Positions 8,276 to 18,151 are shown, counted from the first letter of the stretch. The stretch is 42,131 nucleotides of DNA from Bacillota bacterium (GCA_023388535.1 JAEWFZ010000025.1:1-42131), one strand, 5' to 3'. The notes: generated by a model from the sequence alone, not told the origin. A program made the numbers and translations.

Positions 8276-9901
8276 ATGAACGATAATAACCAAGAAAAAG
8301 TACATATTAAATTAGAACGTCATCTTTGGCCCGACGAAATAGCCGCGCAGCGCCGAAGACGAATTTTTATTATATTATCCGTAGTGGCTATCATTTTTAG
8401 TTTTAGCCTGGGAGTATTTATCTCTCAATTCAGACAACCAAATATTCCCATAGCCGAAACCGATAAGCCAGTTACCATCCCATCAACCAATAACAATGAT
8501 GATATTTCATCGAAAAAGGAATTTGCTAAGTTTGAAGAAATTTATAAAATTATAACCAATCGCTGGTATTTTTCTAAGGACATTAAAGATCCTAAAACGA
8601 CCATCATCGACAATGCCATCATTGGCATGTTGAAAGAAAATGGGGATCCTTATAGTGAGTATATGACCTCACAAGAATATCTTGATTTTTGGAATAGTAT
8701 TGATCGTAACTTTATTGGCATTGGGGTTCAATTTTATCAATCCAGTGGCTATTCCATCGTTCAACGCGTTTTTCATAATTCACCAGCTCAAAAAGCCGGT
8801 GTCATGCCGGGTGATATTTTTTATCGCGTCAACGGTAAAGATGTGATTGGTTTAGAAAGCGATGAATTAGCGAAACTGGTTAAGGGCGAAGAAGGCACTA
8901 GTGTCAATATAGATTTCAAACGTCAAGAGGCCATCGTTTCCTTGTCGATTGTTCGTGAACAAGTACGTTCTACCGCCTATGCGGAAATGTTACAAAATCA
9001 AATTGGTTATTTAGAAATTTCCTCTTTTGGTACGACCACAGGTAGCGAGGTTAAATATTATTTAGATTATTTTAAGAATAATGATATTTCTAAACTGATT
9101 ATCGACTTACGCGATAATGGTGGTGGTGCGCTGACGACGTTAGGGGTTATTGGATCTTACTTTATTCCGAAAGGTCAAGTATTGATTAAAACCGAGAATG
9201 TCGATGGCACCTCTTCGGAGATAACTTCCACCGGAGATGTTTATAAAAACTTCACCGATATCGTGATTTTAGTTAATGAAAATACCGCTTCCGCTTCCGA
9301 GGTTTTAGCCTTAGCCTTGAGTGAAAATATTAATGTACCCATCGTTGGCACCCAAACCTTTGGTAAAGGTACGGTTCAAAATTCATTAGAGTTTGATGAT
9401 AAATCAGCGTTAAAATATACTGTATCGCGCTGGTTGTCACCGAAAGGGAATTGGATTAACAAAGTTGGTATTACGCCAACCCATCCGGTTAAATTAGACC
9501 CTATTTTCTATATGAATCGACCTACATTTGAGGGCGACAATCCACAAATGTATCGCATCGATTCGGTCGGTTACCCAGTATCGTATGTACAGACAGCATT
9601 GCGCTTTTTAGGCTATCAAGTCGATCGCGTCGATGGCTATTTTTCAGAAGCTACCGATTTGGCGTTGAAGAAATATCAACAAGATAATCGTCAAACCCCT
9701 AATGGCGTAATTGACAAAGATTCCTATTCATCCATAAATTCATCAGTCGTTCGCTATTGGAACGTCTACCGTAATCAACTCGATACGCAACGACTTAAAG
9801 CCATTGAATTGTTAGGAGGTCTCGATGAGCCAATCGAAACAATCCCAGCTGAAACCGAAAGCAACGACAGCTCAGCGTTTTCAACTAGTTTCACCCTTTG
9901 A
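8276..9901 (+). CDS. Membrane-anchored S41 C-terminal processing protease (CtpA/CtpB type)
   Basis: A serine protease with a cytoplasmic N-terminus, one membrane helix (about residues 29-50), a PDZ domain (about 145-225, GVMPGDIFYRVNGKDV) and an S41 catalytic domain. The Ser-Lys pair is visible: S339 in ENTASASEV and K364 in TFGKGTVQ. A C-terminal peptidoglycan-binding repeat (about 445-505) should hold it at the wall. Such proteases trim secreted or membrane proteins from their C-termini; in Bacillus, CtpB lies beside ftsEX as this gene does, though there it serves sporulation signalling. The last 77 bases overlap uvrB in another frame, an unusually long overlap. Substrate is unknown. Confidence 0.93.
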   Translation: MNDNNQEKVHIKLERHLWPDEIAAQRRRRIFIILSVVAIIFSFSLGVFISQFRQPNIPIAETDKPVTIPSTNNNDDISSKKEFAKFEEIYKIITNRWYFSKDIKDPKTTIIDNAIIGMLKENGDPYSEYMTSQEYLDFWNSIDRNFIGIGVQFYQSSGYSIVQRVFHNSPAQKAGVMPGDIFYRVNGKDVIGLESDELAKLVKGEEGTSVNIDFKRQEAIVSLSIVREQVRSTAYAEMLQNQIGYLEISSFGTTTGSEVKYYLDYFKNNDISKLIIDLRDNGGGALTTLGVIGSYFIPKGQVLIKTENVDGTSSEITSTGDVYKNFTDIVILVNENTASASEVLALALSENINVPIVGTQTFGKGTVQNSLEFDDKSALKYTVSRWLSPKGNWINKVGITPTHPVKLDPIFYMNRPTFEGDNPQMYRIDSVGYPVSYVQTALRFLGYQVDRVDGYFSEATDLALKKYQQDNRQTPNGVIDKDSYSSINSSVVRYWNVYRNQLDTQRLKAIELLGGLDEPIETIPAETESNDSSAFSTSFTL

Positions 9902-11840
9902 GCCCAAAGGCGATCAGCCACAAGCGATTGAAGCCTTGGTCCAAGGGGTTTTAGCTAACAAAAAACATCAAGTTTTATTAGGGGCAACCGGTACCGGTAA
10001 GACCTTTACCATATCTCATGTCATAGCCAAGGTTAACAAACCAACCTTGGTTTTTGTGCATAACAAAACCTTAGCGGGACAACTGTATTCGGAATTTAAA
10101 TCCTTTTTTCCCCATAATCGGGTAGAGTATTTTGTTTCCAATTTCGAATATTATCAACCCGAAGCTTATATGCCTCGAACCGATACCTATATCGAAAAAA
10201 CGTCTATGATTAACGAAGAATTGGATATGCTACGACTGGCTGCTTTAAACGCGGCACTGCAACGTCGAGATACCATTATTGTTGCTTCGGTGGCTTGCAT
10301 TTATGCGTCTTCCGATCCTCAACTTTATCGTGACATGATGTTAACCTTGAGGTTAAATGAAGACTATGACCGCAGTTGGTTAACCCGTGAATTGGTCTTT
10401 CGTCAATATCAACGTAATGAAATAGATTTCAAACGCGGCACCTTTCGTATGAAAGGGGATGTTGTGGAAATCATGTTAGGCTATCGCGATGATTTCTATA
10501 TCCGTTTGGAGTTCTTTGGCGATGAACTGGAACGTATTTCGGAAGTGGATCCCTTAACCGGGACCATCAAGCAAAGTTTTAATCTCTATCATATTTTCCC
10601 GGCCAACGAATATGCCCGCCGCAAGGACGATATCCTGGAAGCCTGTGATAAGATTGAAGCGGAACTAGAAGTACGCAGCAAGTATTTCCAAGATAATAAC
10701 AAATTGCTGGAAAAACAGCGGCTCGAACAAAGGACCCGCTTTGATTTGGAACAATTAAGAGAAACCGGTTTTTGTAAGGGAATAGAAAACTATTCTCAAC
10801 ATATCGATAAACGCAGCGATACCCAGCGGCCGTTTAACTTATTCGATTATTTTCCCGATGATTTCTTATTTGTCGTCGACGAGTCCCATGTGTCCTTGCC
10901 ACAAGTTCGGGGGATGTATAATGGCGATCACTCTCGTAAGACGACTTTAGTGGATTATGGCTTTCGCTTGCCGAGTGCTTTAAATAACCGGCCGATGACC
11001 TTCGAAGAGTTTTCCAATATTTATCCCCAAGGTATTTATGTCTCCGCCACACCTGGTGATTATGAATTGGATTTAGTCAATCAGCAGGTGATTGAACAGA
11101 TTAATCGTCCAACCGGCTTATTAGATCCAGAGATTGAAGTTCGATCAACCCAAGGTCAGATCGATGATATTTGCCATGAAATTGATCAACGCTTATTAAA
11201 GAATGAGCGGGTACTCATTACCACGTTAACGGTGAGAATGGCGGAAGATTTATCCGATTACTTAAAGAAACGAAAATATAAAGTGGGCTATCTCCATCAT
11301 GAAACTAAAACCTTAGAACGGATTGAGATCTTAAGACAACTGCGATTGGGTACCATAGATATCATCGTTGGTATTAATTTACTACGAGAAGGCTTAGATT
11401 TACCGGAAGTGTCGTTAATTGTTATTTTAGATGCTGATAAAGAAGGCTTTTTACGTTCTACCCGTTCTTTGATTCAAATCGTTGGAAGAGCGGCTAGAAA
11501 CGCAGAGGGCAAAGTTTTAATGTACGCAGATACGATAACTGGATCGATGCAAGCGGCGATCGATGAAACCAACCGTCGTCGTTCGATTCAAATGAAGTAT
11601 AATAAAGAACACAATATTATTCCGAAAACGATTAAGAAAGATATCCGAGAAGCGATTTCAGGGGTTGAAACCAAGGAAGATTCACTGAAATTGCTGAAAA
11701 AAGGAGCCAAAGTATCCAAGCAAGCCAAGCAAAAAACGCTGGACGATTTACGTCAACAAATGCGTCAAGCGGCGAGAGTCCTCGATTTCGAACGAGCGGC
11801 TCAATTGCGCGATATTATCTTCGAATTAGAAAATGAGTGA
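9825..11840 (+). CDS. uvrB: Excinuclease ABC subunit UvrB
   Basis: The damage-verifying helicase-like subunit of nucleotide excision repair, 671 residues. Walker A is GATGTGKT, the beta-hairpin that grips damaged DNA is around YYQPEAYMP, the DEAD-like box is VDESHVSLPQ, and motif VI is QIVGRAARN. The C-terminal UVR motif that contacts UvrC is LDDLRQQMRQAARVLDFERA. Most UvrB proteins begin near FxLVSPFEPKGDQPQAI; here about 17 Lys/Gln-rich residues precede that point. GGAGG sits eight bases before the ATG at 9825, so this early start is supported even though it lies inside the S41 gene. uvrA follows directly, overlapping by 4 bases at the chosen start. Ends with TGA, evidence for the standard code. 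Confidence 0.97.
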   Translation: MSQSKQSQLKPKATTAQRFQLVSPFEPKGDQPQAIEALVQGVLANKKHQVLLGATGTGKTFTISHVIAKVNKPTLVFVHNKTLAGQLYSEFKSFFPHNRVEYFVSNFEYYQPEAYMPRTDTYIEKTSMINEELDMLRLAALNAALQRRDTIIVASVACIYASSDPQLYRDMMLTLRLNEDYDRSWLTRELVFRQYQRNEIDFKRGTFRMKGDVVEIMLGYRDDFYIRLEFFGDELERISEVDPLTGTIKQSFNLYHIFPANEYARRKDDILEACDKIEAELEVRSKYFQDNNKLLEKQRLEQRTRFDLEQLRETGFCKGIENYSQHIDKRSDTQRPFNLFDYFPDDFLFVVDESHVSLPQVRGMYNGDHSRKTTLVDYGFRLPSALNNRPMTFEEFSNIYPQGIYVSATPGDYELDLVNQQVIEQINRPTGLLDPEIEVRSTQGQIDDICHEIDQRLLKNERVLITTLTVRMAEDLSDYLKKRKYKVGYLHHETKTLERIEILRQLRLGTIDIIVGINLLREGLDLPEVSLIVILDADKEGFLRSTRSLIQIVGRAARNAEGKVLMYADTITGSMQAAIDETNRRRSIQMKYNKEHNIIPKTIKKDIREAISGVETKEDSLKLLKKGAKVSKQAKQKTLDDLRQQMRQAARVLDFERAAQLRDIIFELENE

Positions 11841-14674
11841 GTATGAACAACAAATTAAACAAAATTATTATTGAAGGGGCACGTGTTAATAATCTTAAGA
11901 ATATCTCTTTAGAATTGCCTCGAAATAAATTAATTATCATGACCGGATTATCGGGCTCGGGTAAGACGTCGTTGGCGTTTGATACGATTTATGCGGAAGG
12001 TCAACGTCGCTATGTCGAGTCGCTTTCAGCCTATGCCCGCCAATTTTTAGGCAATATGGATAAACCGGAAGTCGATAAAATCGAAGGCTTGTCCCCAGCC
12101 ATCGCCATCGATCAGAAAACTACCCATAACAACCCAAGATCAACGGTCGGAACCGTTACCGAAATATACGATTATTTAAGATTGCTTTATGCTCGGGTCG
12201 GCATCGCTTATTGTCCTACCCATAATATAGAAATCTCCTCGCAGACGATTCCTCAAATGATGGAACGAATTAATCAATTGGAAGAAGGCACGCGTTTAAC
12301 CATCCTAGCGCCGATCGCTAAAAATAAAAAAGGGACCTTCAAAGACACCTTTGAAAGACTATTAAAAGATGGTTATATTCGGGTTCGTGTCAATGGCCAG
12401 GTTTCTCTGATTGAAGAAGTCAGCAGCTTAGATAAGAACAAAAGACACAATATCGAAGTTGTCATTGATCGTCTGATTAAAAAAGATAATATCGATACCC
12501 GACTTCACGATTCCTTGGAACTTGCTTTAGGTCTAGGAAATGGGGTGACCATTGTCTTGGCTAACGATCAAGAACTGCTCTTTTCCTCTAATCATTCCTG
12601 TCCGATCTGTGGCTTTTCCATCGAGAATCTGGAACCGCGACTTTTTTCCTTTAACGCGCCTTTAGGGGCTTGTGAAACCTGTAAGGGAATTGGCGCCACA
12701 CAACATCTCGATGTAAATTTATTAATACCGGATCAAAATCTAAGTATTAATGAAGGTGCGATTCTCTATTTTAAGAATACGGTTAATACTGAAAACTTGG
12801 AATGGCAAGAATTCGATGTCCTTTTAAAAACCTATGATATTGATAAAACCATACCGATGAAAGAGTTATCGAAAAAAGACTGGCAGATTCTTTTATACGG
12901 TTCGAAAAAACCAATTAGCTTTTCTTTATATTCCCGTTCGGGTTCGGTCCATCATAAGACGGATTATATCGAAGGGATTGCCAGTTTGATAGAACGACGC
13001 TTTGCTGAAACGACGTCGGAGTTTTATCGTGATTGGGTCGGCAACTTTATGTCTGAACAAACCTGTGAAAAATGTAAAGGGGCGCGCTTGAACGAAAAAG
13101 CGCTAGCGGTCCGGGTGGGCTCTAAAAACATCTACCAATTCACCACTCTCAGCATCGAAGAAGCCAAAGATTATCTAAATAGTCTGGACTTAGATCCGAT
13201 GAAACAAGAAATATCCACCTTAATTCTCAACGAATTAAACGATCGCTTATCGTTTTTATTGAATGTTGGTTTAAATTATTTGACTTTAGATCGTTTAGCC
13301 GGAACCTTATCCGGAGGAGAAGCCCAGCGCATTCGCCTGGCTACCCAAATTGGTTCACAACTAACGGGCGTCCTCTATGTTTTAGATGAACCAAGCATTG
13401 GCCTTCATCAAAGAGATAATGACCTTCTGGTTGAGACTCTTAAGAACATGCGCGATCTCGGCAATACTTTAATCGTGGTTGAACATGATGAAGATACGAT
13501 GAGAGCATCGGATTGGATTGTTGATATTGGTCCTGGGGCGGGCGAACATGGTGGTGAAGTAATTTTCTCGGGAACACCGAAAGCCATCGAAGCTTGTAAA
13601 GACTCGATTACTGGTCAATACTTATCAGGCCAAAAGAAGATTGAAGTACCTAAGATGCGACGTCAAGGTAATGGTAAATATCTTGAAATTATTAAAGCCA
13701 AACAAAACAATTTAAAGGATATCAGTGTAAAAATCCCATTAGCAACCTTTACCGTAGTAACCGGAGTTTCCGGTTCTGGAAAATCTTCTTTAGTTAACGA
13801 AGTTTTGGCCAATGGCATTAATCATCATTTTGGTCGAGTACGAGTTAAACCTGGTGAAGTAAAAGAAATTAAAGGTTTAGAGTTTATTGACAAACTCGTT
13901 GTCATTGACCAAAATCCAATCGGTAGAACGCCTCGTTCCAACCCAGCCACCTATACCGGCGTCTTTGATAGTATTCGTGATTTGTTTGCGACAACCATCG
14001 AAGCTAAAGCTAGAGGCTACACCAAGTCCCGTTTTTCGTTCAACGTCAAAGGTGGGCGTTGTGAAAACTGTCAGGGGGATGGGGTGAAACGGATTTCAAT
14101 GCATTTTTTACCGGATATTTATGTTAAATGTAGCGAATGTGATGGAAAACGCTATAACGCTCAAACCTTGCAGGTAAAATATCGAGAAAAGACGATTTAC
14201 GATGTCTTGGAAATGTCGGTAGAAGAAGCTTTAGAATTCTTTAAAGCGGCTATTCCTATTAAAAATAAACTTCAAACCCTATTTGATGTAGGATTAGGGT
14301 ATATTAAACTTGGGCAATCTTCAACCACCTTATCGGGTGGGGAAGCCCAGCGCGTCAAACTGGCTTCCGAATTACAGAAGGTAGCGACCGGCCGCACCGT
14401 TTTCATTCTTGATGAACCGACTACCGGACTTCATAGCGATGATGTTAATCGCCTGTTGAAAGTCTTATTAAAGATAGTTGAAAACGGAGATACGGTGATT
14501 ATAATTGAACATAATCTGGACGTTATTAAAACCGCTGATTATATTATTGATTTAGGACCTGAAGGTGGACATCGTGGCGGAGAGCTAGTTGTCACGGGTA
14601 CTCCGGAACAAGTTATTAAACATAAAACTTCCTATACCGGACAATACCTAAAGCGAGTATTAGATAAGGAGTAA
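11837..14674 (+). CDS. uvrA: Excinuclease ABC subunit UvrA
   Basis: The damage-sensing ATPase of nucleotide excision repair, 945 residues with duplicated ABC modules. Walker A motifs are GLSGSGKT (near the N-terminus) and GVSGSGKS (about 640); ABC signatures LSGGEAQRIRLA and LSGGEAQRVKLA are both present. Zinc-binding cysteines occur as CPICG..CETCKG in the first half and CENCQG..CSECDG in the second. The start is uncertain: GTG at 11837 overlaps the uvrB stop, ATG at 11843 lies just after it, and neither has a strong ribosome site, so re-initiation after uvrB is likely. hprK starts four bases after the stop. Confidence 0.97.
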   Translation: MSMNNKLNKIIIEGARVNNLKNISLELPRNKLIIMTGLSGSGKTSLAFDTIYAEGQRRYVESLSAYARQFLGNMDKPEVDKIEGLSPAIAIDQKTTHNNPRSTVGTVTEIYDYLRLLYARVGIAYCPTHNIEISSQTIPQMMERINQLEEGTRLTILAPIAKNKKGTFKDTFERLLKDGYIRVRVNGQVSLIEEVSSLDKNKRHNIEVVIDRLIKKDNIDTRLHDSLELALGLGNGVTIVLANDQELLFSSNHSCPICGFSIENLEPRLFSFNAPLGACETCKGIGATQHLDVNLLIPDQNLSINEGAILYFKNTVNTENLEWQEFDVLLKTYDIDKTIPMKELSKKDWQILLYGSKKPISFSLYSRSGSVHHKTDYIEGIASLIERRFAETTSEFYRDWVGNFMSEQTCEKCKGARLNEKALAVRVGSKNIYQFTTLSIEEAKDYLNSLDLDPMKQEISTLILNELNDRLSFLLNVGLNYLTLDRLAGTLSGGEAQRIRLATQIGSQLTGVLYVLDEPSIGLHQRDNDLLVETLKNMRDLGNTLIVVEHDEDTMRASDWIVDIGPGAGEHGGEVIFSGTPKAIEACKDSITGQYLSGQKKIEVPKMRRQGNGKYLEIIKAKQNNLKDISVKIPLATFTVVTGVSGSGKSSLVNEVLANGINHHFGRVRVKPGEVKEIKGLEFIDKLVVIDQNPIGRTPRSNPATYTGVFDSIRDLFATTIEAKARGYTKSRFSFNVKGGRCENCQGDGVKRISMHFLPDIYVKCSECDGKRYNAQTLQVKYREKTIYDVLEMSVEEALEFFKAAIPIKNKLQTLFDVGLGYIKLGQSSTTLSGGEAQRVKLASELQKVATGRTVFILDEPTTGLHSDDVNRLLKVLLKIVENGDTVIIIEHNLDVIKTADYIIDLGPEGGHRGGELVVTGTPEQVIKHKTSYTGQYLKRVLDKE

Positions 14675-14678
14675 CGAT

Positions 14679-15626
14679 ATGGAACAAACCGAAAAAGCAT
14701 TGATACGTAATCTCAAGGAAGAGTTTGATTTTGTCCAAATTTCTGGTAACGACGAATCTTTAGAACGTTGGATTATTGTCGCTGATATTAACCGTCCTGG
14801 GTTAGAATTAGCTGGATTTTTCGATCATACTGAGCCGAAACGTGTAGTCATTATCGGAATTAAAGAAATGGCTTATATCAATCAAATGAGCCCCGAGACC
14901 CAGCGCGAGCGCTTTGATGCGATTACCGATGGTTGGACGCCGACCATCATTATTTCAACGAACTTGCCATGTCCACCAATTCTTTTGGAAATTGCTCAAT
15001 ATAAGAACTTCCCTCTCTTTGTGTCCGATCGACCAACCTCGGAACTGATGATTGAAGTGATCGCGTTCTTAGATGAAAAATTAGCTCCAGTCAATTCGGT
15101 GCATGGGGTCTTAGTGAATTGTTATGGAACGGGCGTATTGGTTACGGGGGAATCAGGGATTGGTAAATCGGAAATTGCTTTGGAATTGATCCGTAGAGGC
15201 CATGTATTGATTTCGGATGACCGGGTTGAGGTTAAACGAGTCCATAACCAATTATTAGGTTTTTCGCCGGAGTTGATTAAGGGCATGTTGGAAGTGCGTG
15301 GTATTGGGATCATCGATGTGGCTCAGATGTTTGGAGCTTCAGCGGTCCTTGAGTCCTCCAATATCGATTTTGTAATTAGCTTGGAAGATTGGGATTCACG
15401 AAAAGAGTACTTGCGGGTGGGTATCGAAGATGAACAACAATTCGAGCTCCATGGCATTGAGATACCAATGATAACGTTCCCAGTTCGACAAGGACGAAAT
15501 ATGTCGATGTTAATTGAATCAGCCATTTTAGACTATCGTTTGAAAGTCCGTGGTTTTGATAGCTCGAAACGTTTTGTCGATAAAGTCTATAATCACATCC
15601 TGAGAAAAAACGAAAGCAATCGTTAG
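14679..15626 (+). CDS. hprK: HPr kinase/phosphorylase
   Basis: The bifunctional enzyme that phosphorylates HPr of the PTS on Ser46 using ATP or pyrophosphate and removes the phosphate by phosphorolysis, making pyrophosphate. It is the sensor of carbon catabolite control in low-GC Gram-positives. The Walker A is GESGIGKS (residues 157-164) and the family signature EVRGIGIIDVAQMFG follows at about 207-221. At 315 residues it has the usual N-terminal and C-terminal domains. The next operon carries a HAD phosphatase fused to Lgt; in Bacillus the pyrophosphatase PpaX is encoded in this same neighbourhood. A hairpin terminator at 15656-15690 closes the operon. Confidence 0.97.
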   Translation: MEQTEKALIRNLKEEFDFVQISGNDESLERWIIVADINRPGLELAGFFDHTEPKRVVIIGIKEMAYINQMSPETQRERFDAITDGWTPTIIISTNLPCPPILLEIAQYKNFPLFVSDRPTSELMIEVIAFLDEKLAPVNSVHGVLVNCYGTGVLVTGESGIGKSEIALELIRRGHVLISDDRVEVKRVHNQLLGFSPELIKGMLEVRGIGIIDVAQMFGASAVLESSNIDFVISLEDWDSRKEYLRVGIEDEQQFELHGIEIPMITFPVRQGRNMSMLIESAILDYRLKVRGFDSSKRFVDKVYNHILRKNESNR

Positions 15627-15655
15627 ATTTAAAAAGAAACTATATATAGAAAACC

Positions 15656-15690
15656 AAAACCGAAAAACAACCCTTGTTTTCGGTTTTTTT
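15656..15690 (+). terminator. Terminator after hprK
   Basis: CCGAAAA / TTTTCGG stem (15660-15666 with 15777-equivalent arm at 15677-15683), extended by three inner pairs around a bulge, with AAAA before and seven Ts after (15684-15690). Confidence 0.88.
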
Positions 15691-15723
15691 ACAACCTACT
15701 AATTAAGGCCTCTGGTCAATTCA

Positions 15724-15753
15724 TTGAATATTTTGAAAAGATTTTGATACAAT
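15724..15753 (+). promoter_or_regulatory. Promoter of the lgt-trxB operon
   Basis: TTGAAT (15724-15729), an 18-base spacer and TACAAT (15748-15753) preceded by TGA, an extended -10. The predicted leader is about 14 bases. Confidence 0.6.
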
Positions 15754-15773
15754 GATTAAGAATCGAGGCATGT

Positions 15774-17237
15774 ATGAAATTTTTCACAGACACAAGAACT
15801 ATAGTAGAAATAGGTTCCATCTCTATCGGTTGGTATGCGGTATTGATTCTAACAGGAGCCTATCTGGCGTATTGGGTAAGCCGTCAGAATTTTAAGAAAA
15901 AACATTATCCAACCCTGATTTTAGAAGATCTCTTCGTCGGAGCCGTCTTTGCTGGAGTGCTCGGTGCTCGCCTTTGGTACGTGCTCTTTTCTTCCGATTT
16001 GAGCGGCTATTTAAGCAACCCAATTCGAATTATATCCTTTTGGGAAGGTGGCTTAGCTATTCACGGTGGATTGTTTGCTGGAGTGGCTTATGCCGTTGTT
16101 TATTTCCAACGTCATCGTTGGTCCTTCTGGCCTAAAGCCGATGAAGTCATTCCCAATATCTTAATTGCTCAAGCGTTGGGACGCTGGGGTAATTTTATGA
16201 ACCAGGAAGCTTTTGGTGGGGTGGTTAAAGAATCCTTCTTTAATGGGTATCCAAACTTCATTAAAGAAATGATGTTTATCGATGGTCAATATCGGATGCC
16301 AACGTTCCTGTTTGAATCGGTTTTAAATCTGATTGGATGGGTATTGATTCATTTCATCTTAAAACGCAACAAACATCGCAAAGAAGGCGATCTCGTCTTT
16401 GCTTATTTAATGTGGTATGGCGTGGTTCGCTTCTTCATTGAATCGCTTCGTACCGATGCGCTCATGTTTATGGGTTTGAGGATCGCTCAAATTGTATCCT
16501 TAGCCTTTCTTTTGGTCGGCTTATTGGGCTATTTCGGTGTTTTCAGAAAATTATTCTTTAAGAAAGAAAAACCAATACTACTCTTTGATTTCGATGCTAC
16601 CATAGCCGACACCGAACCAAATATCATGGCTTCCTATCAACATGTCTTTAGCCAATATCCACCTGAAATTGAAATGGACGATATGGCCAGAGCGCAGATG
16701 TTATCGGTCCCTTTACGAGTAACTTTTGAAACCTATTTGCCAAGTCAGGATATCGAAAAGATGATGGACCTTTATCGCACCCATAACAAGGCGAATTATC
16801 ACACCATCGTCCCCATGGAACAGGTCAAAGAAACCCTCACCCAACTAAAAACGGAAGGGTATCGAATGGGCATTGTATCGAGTAAGTTTTATGATATGGT
16901 CCAACTTGGGATAGAAATTATTGAAATGGAAGACGTCTTTGAAACGGTGATTGGTCTAGATCAAGTCAGTACCCACAAACCAGACCCTGAGGGCATTCTA
17001 GTAGCGCTCAAGGAAATGAAAGGGTATCGTGATAACGCGCTTTATATCGGCGATACCACCAACGATATTCAAGCAGGGATTAATGCTAGTAGTTTCGCCG
17101 TCGGATATACTAAAAATCCGTTGAGACTAGCAAGCCTGAAAGCTTCAGAAGCCGATCGGGTTATAGAAAATTTTAATGAATTAATAGATATTTTAAAGGA
17201 GAATCGAGAATGGACACACAAAAGCTCTATGATGTAG
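15774..17237 (+). CDS. lgt: Lgt prolipoprotein diacylglyceryl transferase fused to a HAD phosphatase (PpaX-like)
   Basis: One 487-residue frame joins two enzymes. Residues 1 to about 260 are Lgt, which moves diacylglycerol from phosphatidylglycerol to the lipobox Cys of prelipoproteins. It has about seven membrane helices, HGGLFAG and the signature LGRWGNFMNQEAFGG. Residues about 268-480 form a HAD-family hydrolase: motif I DFDATIADT with nucleophile D272 and acid D274 (Ala replaces the usual Gly), motif II Ser in IVSSKFYD, motif III Lys in HKPDPEG and motif IV IGDTTNDIQAG. The sequence shows no stop or ribosome site at the junction (FKKEKPILLFDFD). In Bacillus ppaX, a pyrophosphatase serving HPrK, follows lgt as a separate gene, so this is probably their fusion; PpaX activity itself is inferred. 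The 3' end overlaps trxB by 28 bases. Confidence 0.92.
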   Translation: MKFFTDTRTIVEIGSISIGWYAVLILTGAYLAYWVSRQNFKKKHYPTLILEDLFVGAVFAGVLGARLWYVLFSSDLSGYLSNPIRIISFWEGGLAIHGGLFAGVAYAVVYFQRHRWSFWPKADEVIPNILIAQALGRWGNFMNQEAFGGVVKESFFNGYPNFIKEMMFIDGQYRMPTFLFESVLNLIGWVLIHFILKRNKHRKEGDLVFAYLMWYGVVRFFIESLRTDALMFMGLRIAQIVSLAFLLVGLLGYFGVFRKLFFKKEKPILLFDFDATIADTEPNIMASYQHVFSQYPPEIEMDDMARAQMLSVPLRVTFETYLPSQDIEKMMDLYRTHNKANYHTIVPMEQVKETLTQLKTEGYRMGIVSSKFYDMVQLGIEIIEMEDVFETVIGLDQVSTHKPDPEGILVALKEMKGYRDNALYIGDTTNDIQAGINASSFAVGYTKNPLRLASLKASEADRVIENFNELIDILKENREWTHKSSMM

Positions 17238-18151
17238 TCGTCATAGGAAGTGGCCCAGCGGGAATGACAGCAGCTGTCTATACCTCTCGCGGTGGTCTTA
17301 AAACATTAATTATTGAAAAGGACGCTCCCGGTGGTAAGCTGGTGCGGACCAATGAAATTGAAAACTATCCAGCCTTTGAGACGATCATCGGTGCGGATTT
17401 AGCGATGAAAATGCATACCCATTCCTTACATTTTGGAGCGGATTATGCTTATGGGGACATTGTTAGTATCCACCAAGCTGATCAAGGTTACGAAGTCGTT
17501 GCTTTGGATGGTAGTAAATACTATGGAAAAACCGTAATTGCGGCGACCGGTACGATTGAACGGACGCTGGGCTTAGAGGGTGAGGAATCCCTTTTAGGTA
17601 AAGGTTTATCCTACTGTGCGGTTTGTGATGGGGCGTTTTACAAAGAACGTCCAGTGGTGGTTATCGGCGGTGGTAACTCTGCTTTAGAAGAATCGCTCTA
17701 TTTGACTCAATTCGCTTCAAAGGTAACGATGGTTATTCGACGCGATGTCTTTAGAGGCGACCAAGTTAGTGTTAATTTAGTTGAGAAGAATCCAAAAATA
17801 GAAATCATTCGTAAACATATTCCGGTTTCACTAAATACCAATGAAGAAGGATTTTTAACTTCCGTCACGCTTGAACATGTCGAAACCAAAGAGCGTCATG
17901 ATTTAGCTGTGGATGCTATTTTCCCTTATATTGGTGCTGATCCAGCTACCGCTTATTTGAAAGATTTAAATATTCTTAATGAGAATGGTTATGTAAAAGT
18001 TAATTCGGTCTTTATGAGTGAATTAGAAGGCTTGTATGCGGTGGGGGATATGGTCGAGAAAAACCTTCGTCAAATTGTAACCGCCACTAACGATGGAGCG
18101 GTTGCTGGTCAACACGCTTTCCAATATTTAAATGAAAAAGGTTGGATTTAA
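17210..18151 (+). CDS. trxB: Thioredoxin-disulfide reductase
   Basis: A flavoprotein that uses NADPH to reduce thioredoxin. The FAD-binding dinucleotide fold GSGPAGMTAA is at the N-terminus, the redox-active pair is C136-AV-C139 (CAVCDGAF), and the NADPH fold GGGNSALEE follows. The C-terminal FAD motif is GLYAVGDMVEK. The length of 313 residues is normal. AAGGAG eight to ten bases before the ATG supports this start, which lies inside the end of the lgt fusion gene. Note that the variant NADPH-site residues in VIRRDVFRGD have Asp-Val where many TrxR have Arg-rich HRRDxFRA, so cofactor preference (NADPH or another donor, as in ferredoxin-linked relatives) is not settled by the sequence. Confidence 0.94.
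   Translation: MDTQKLYDVVVIGSGPAGMTAAVYTSRGGLKTLIIEKDAPGGKLVRTNEIENYPAFETIIGADLAMKMHTHSLHFGADYAYGDIVSIHQADQGYEVVALDGSKYYGKTVIAATGTIERTLGLEGEESLLGKGLSYCAVCDGAFYKERPVVVIGGGNSALEESLYLTQFASKVTMVIRRDVFRGDQVSVNLVEKNPKIEIIRKHIPVSLNTNEEGFLTSVTLEHVETKERHDLAVDAIFPYIGADPATAYLKDLNILNENGYVKVNSVFMSELEGLYAVGDMVEKNLRQIVTATNDGAVAGQHAFQYLNEKGWI

Noticed and set aside
3951..15646. The string AAACTATAT recurs in three gaps (about 3952, 8219, 15638)
   Set aside because: It is short and AT-rich, with no shared position relative to promoters; three copies can occur by chance. A genome count would settle it.
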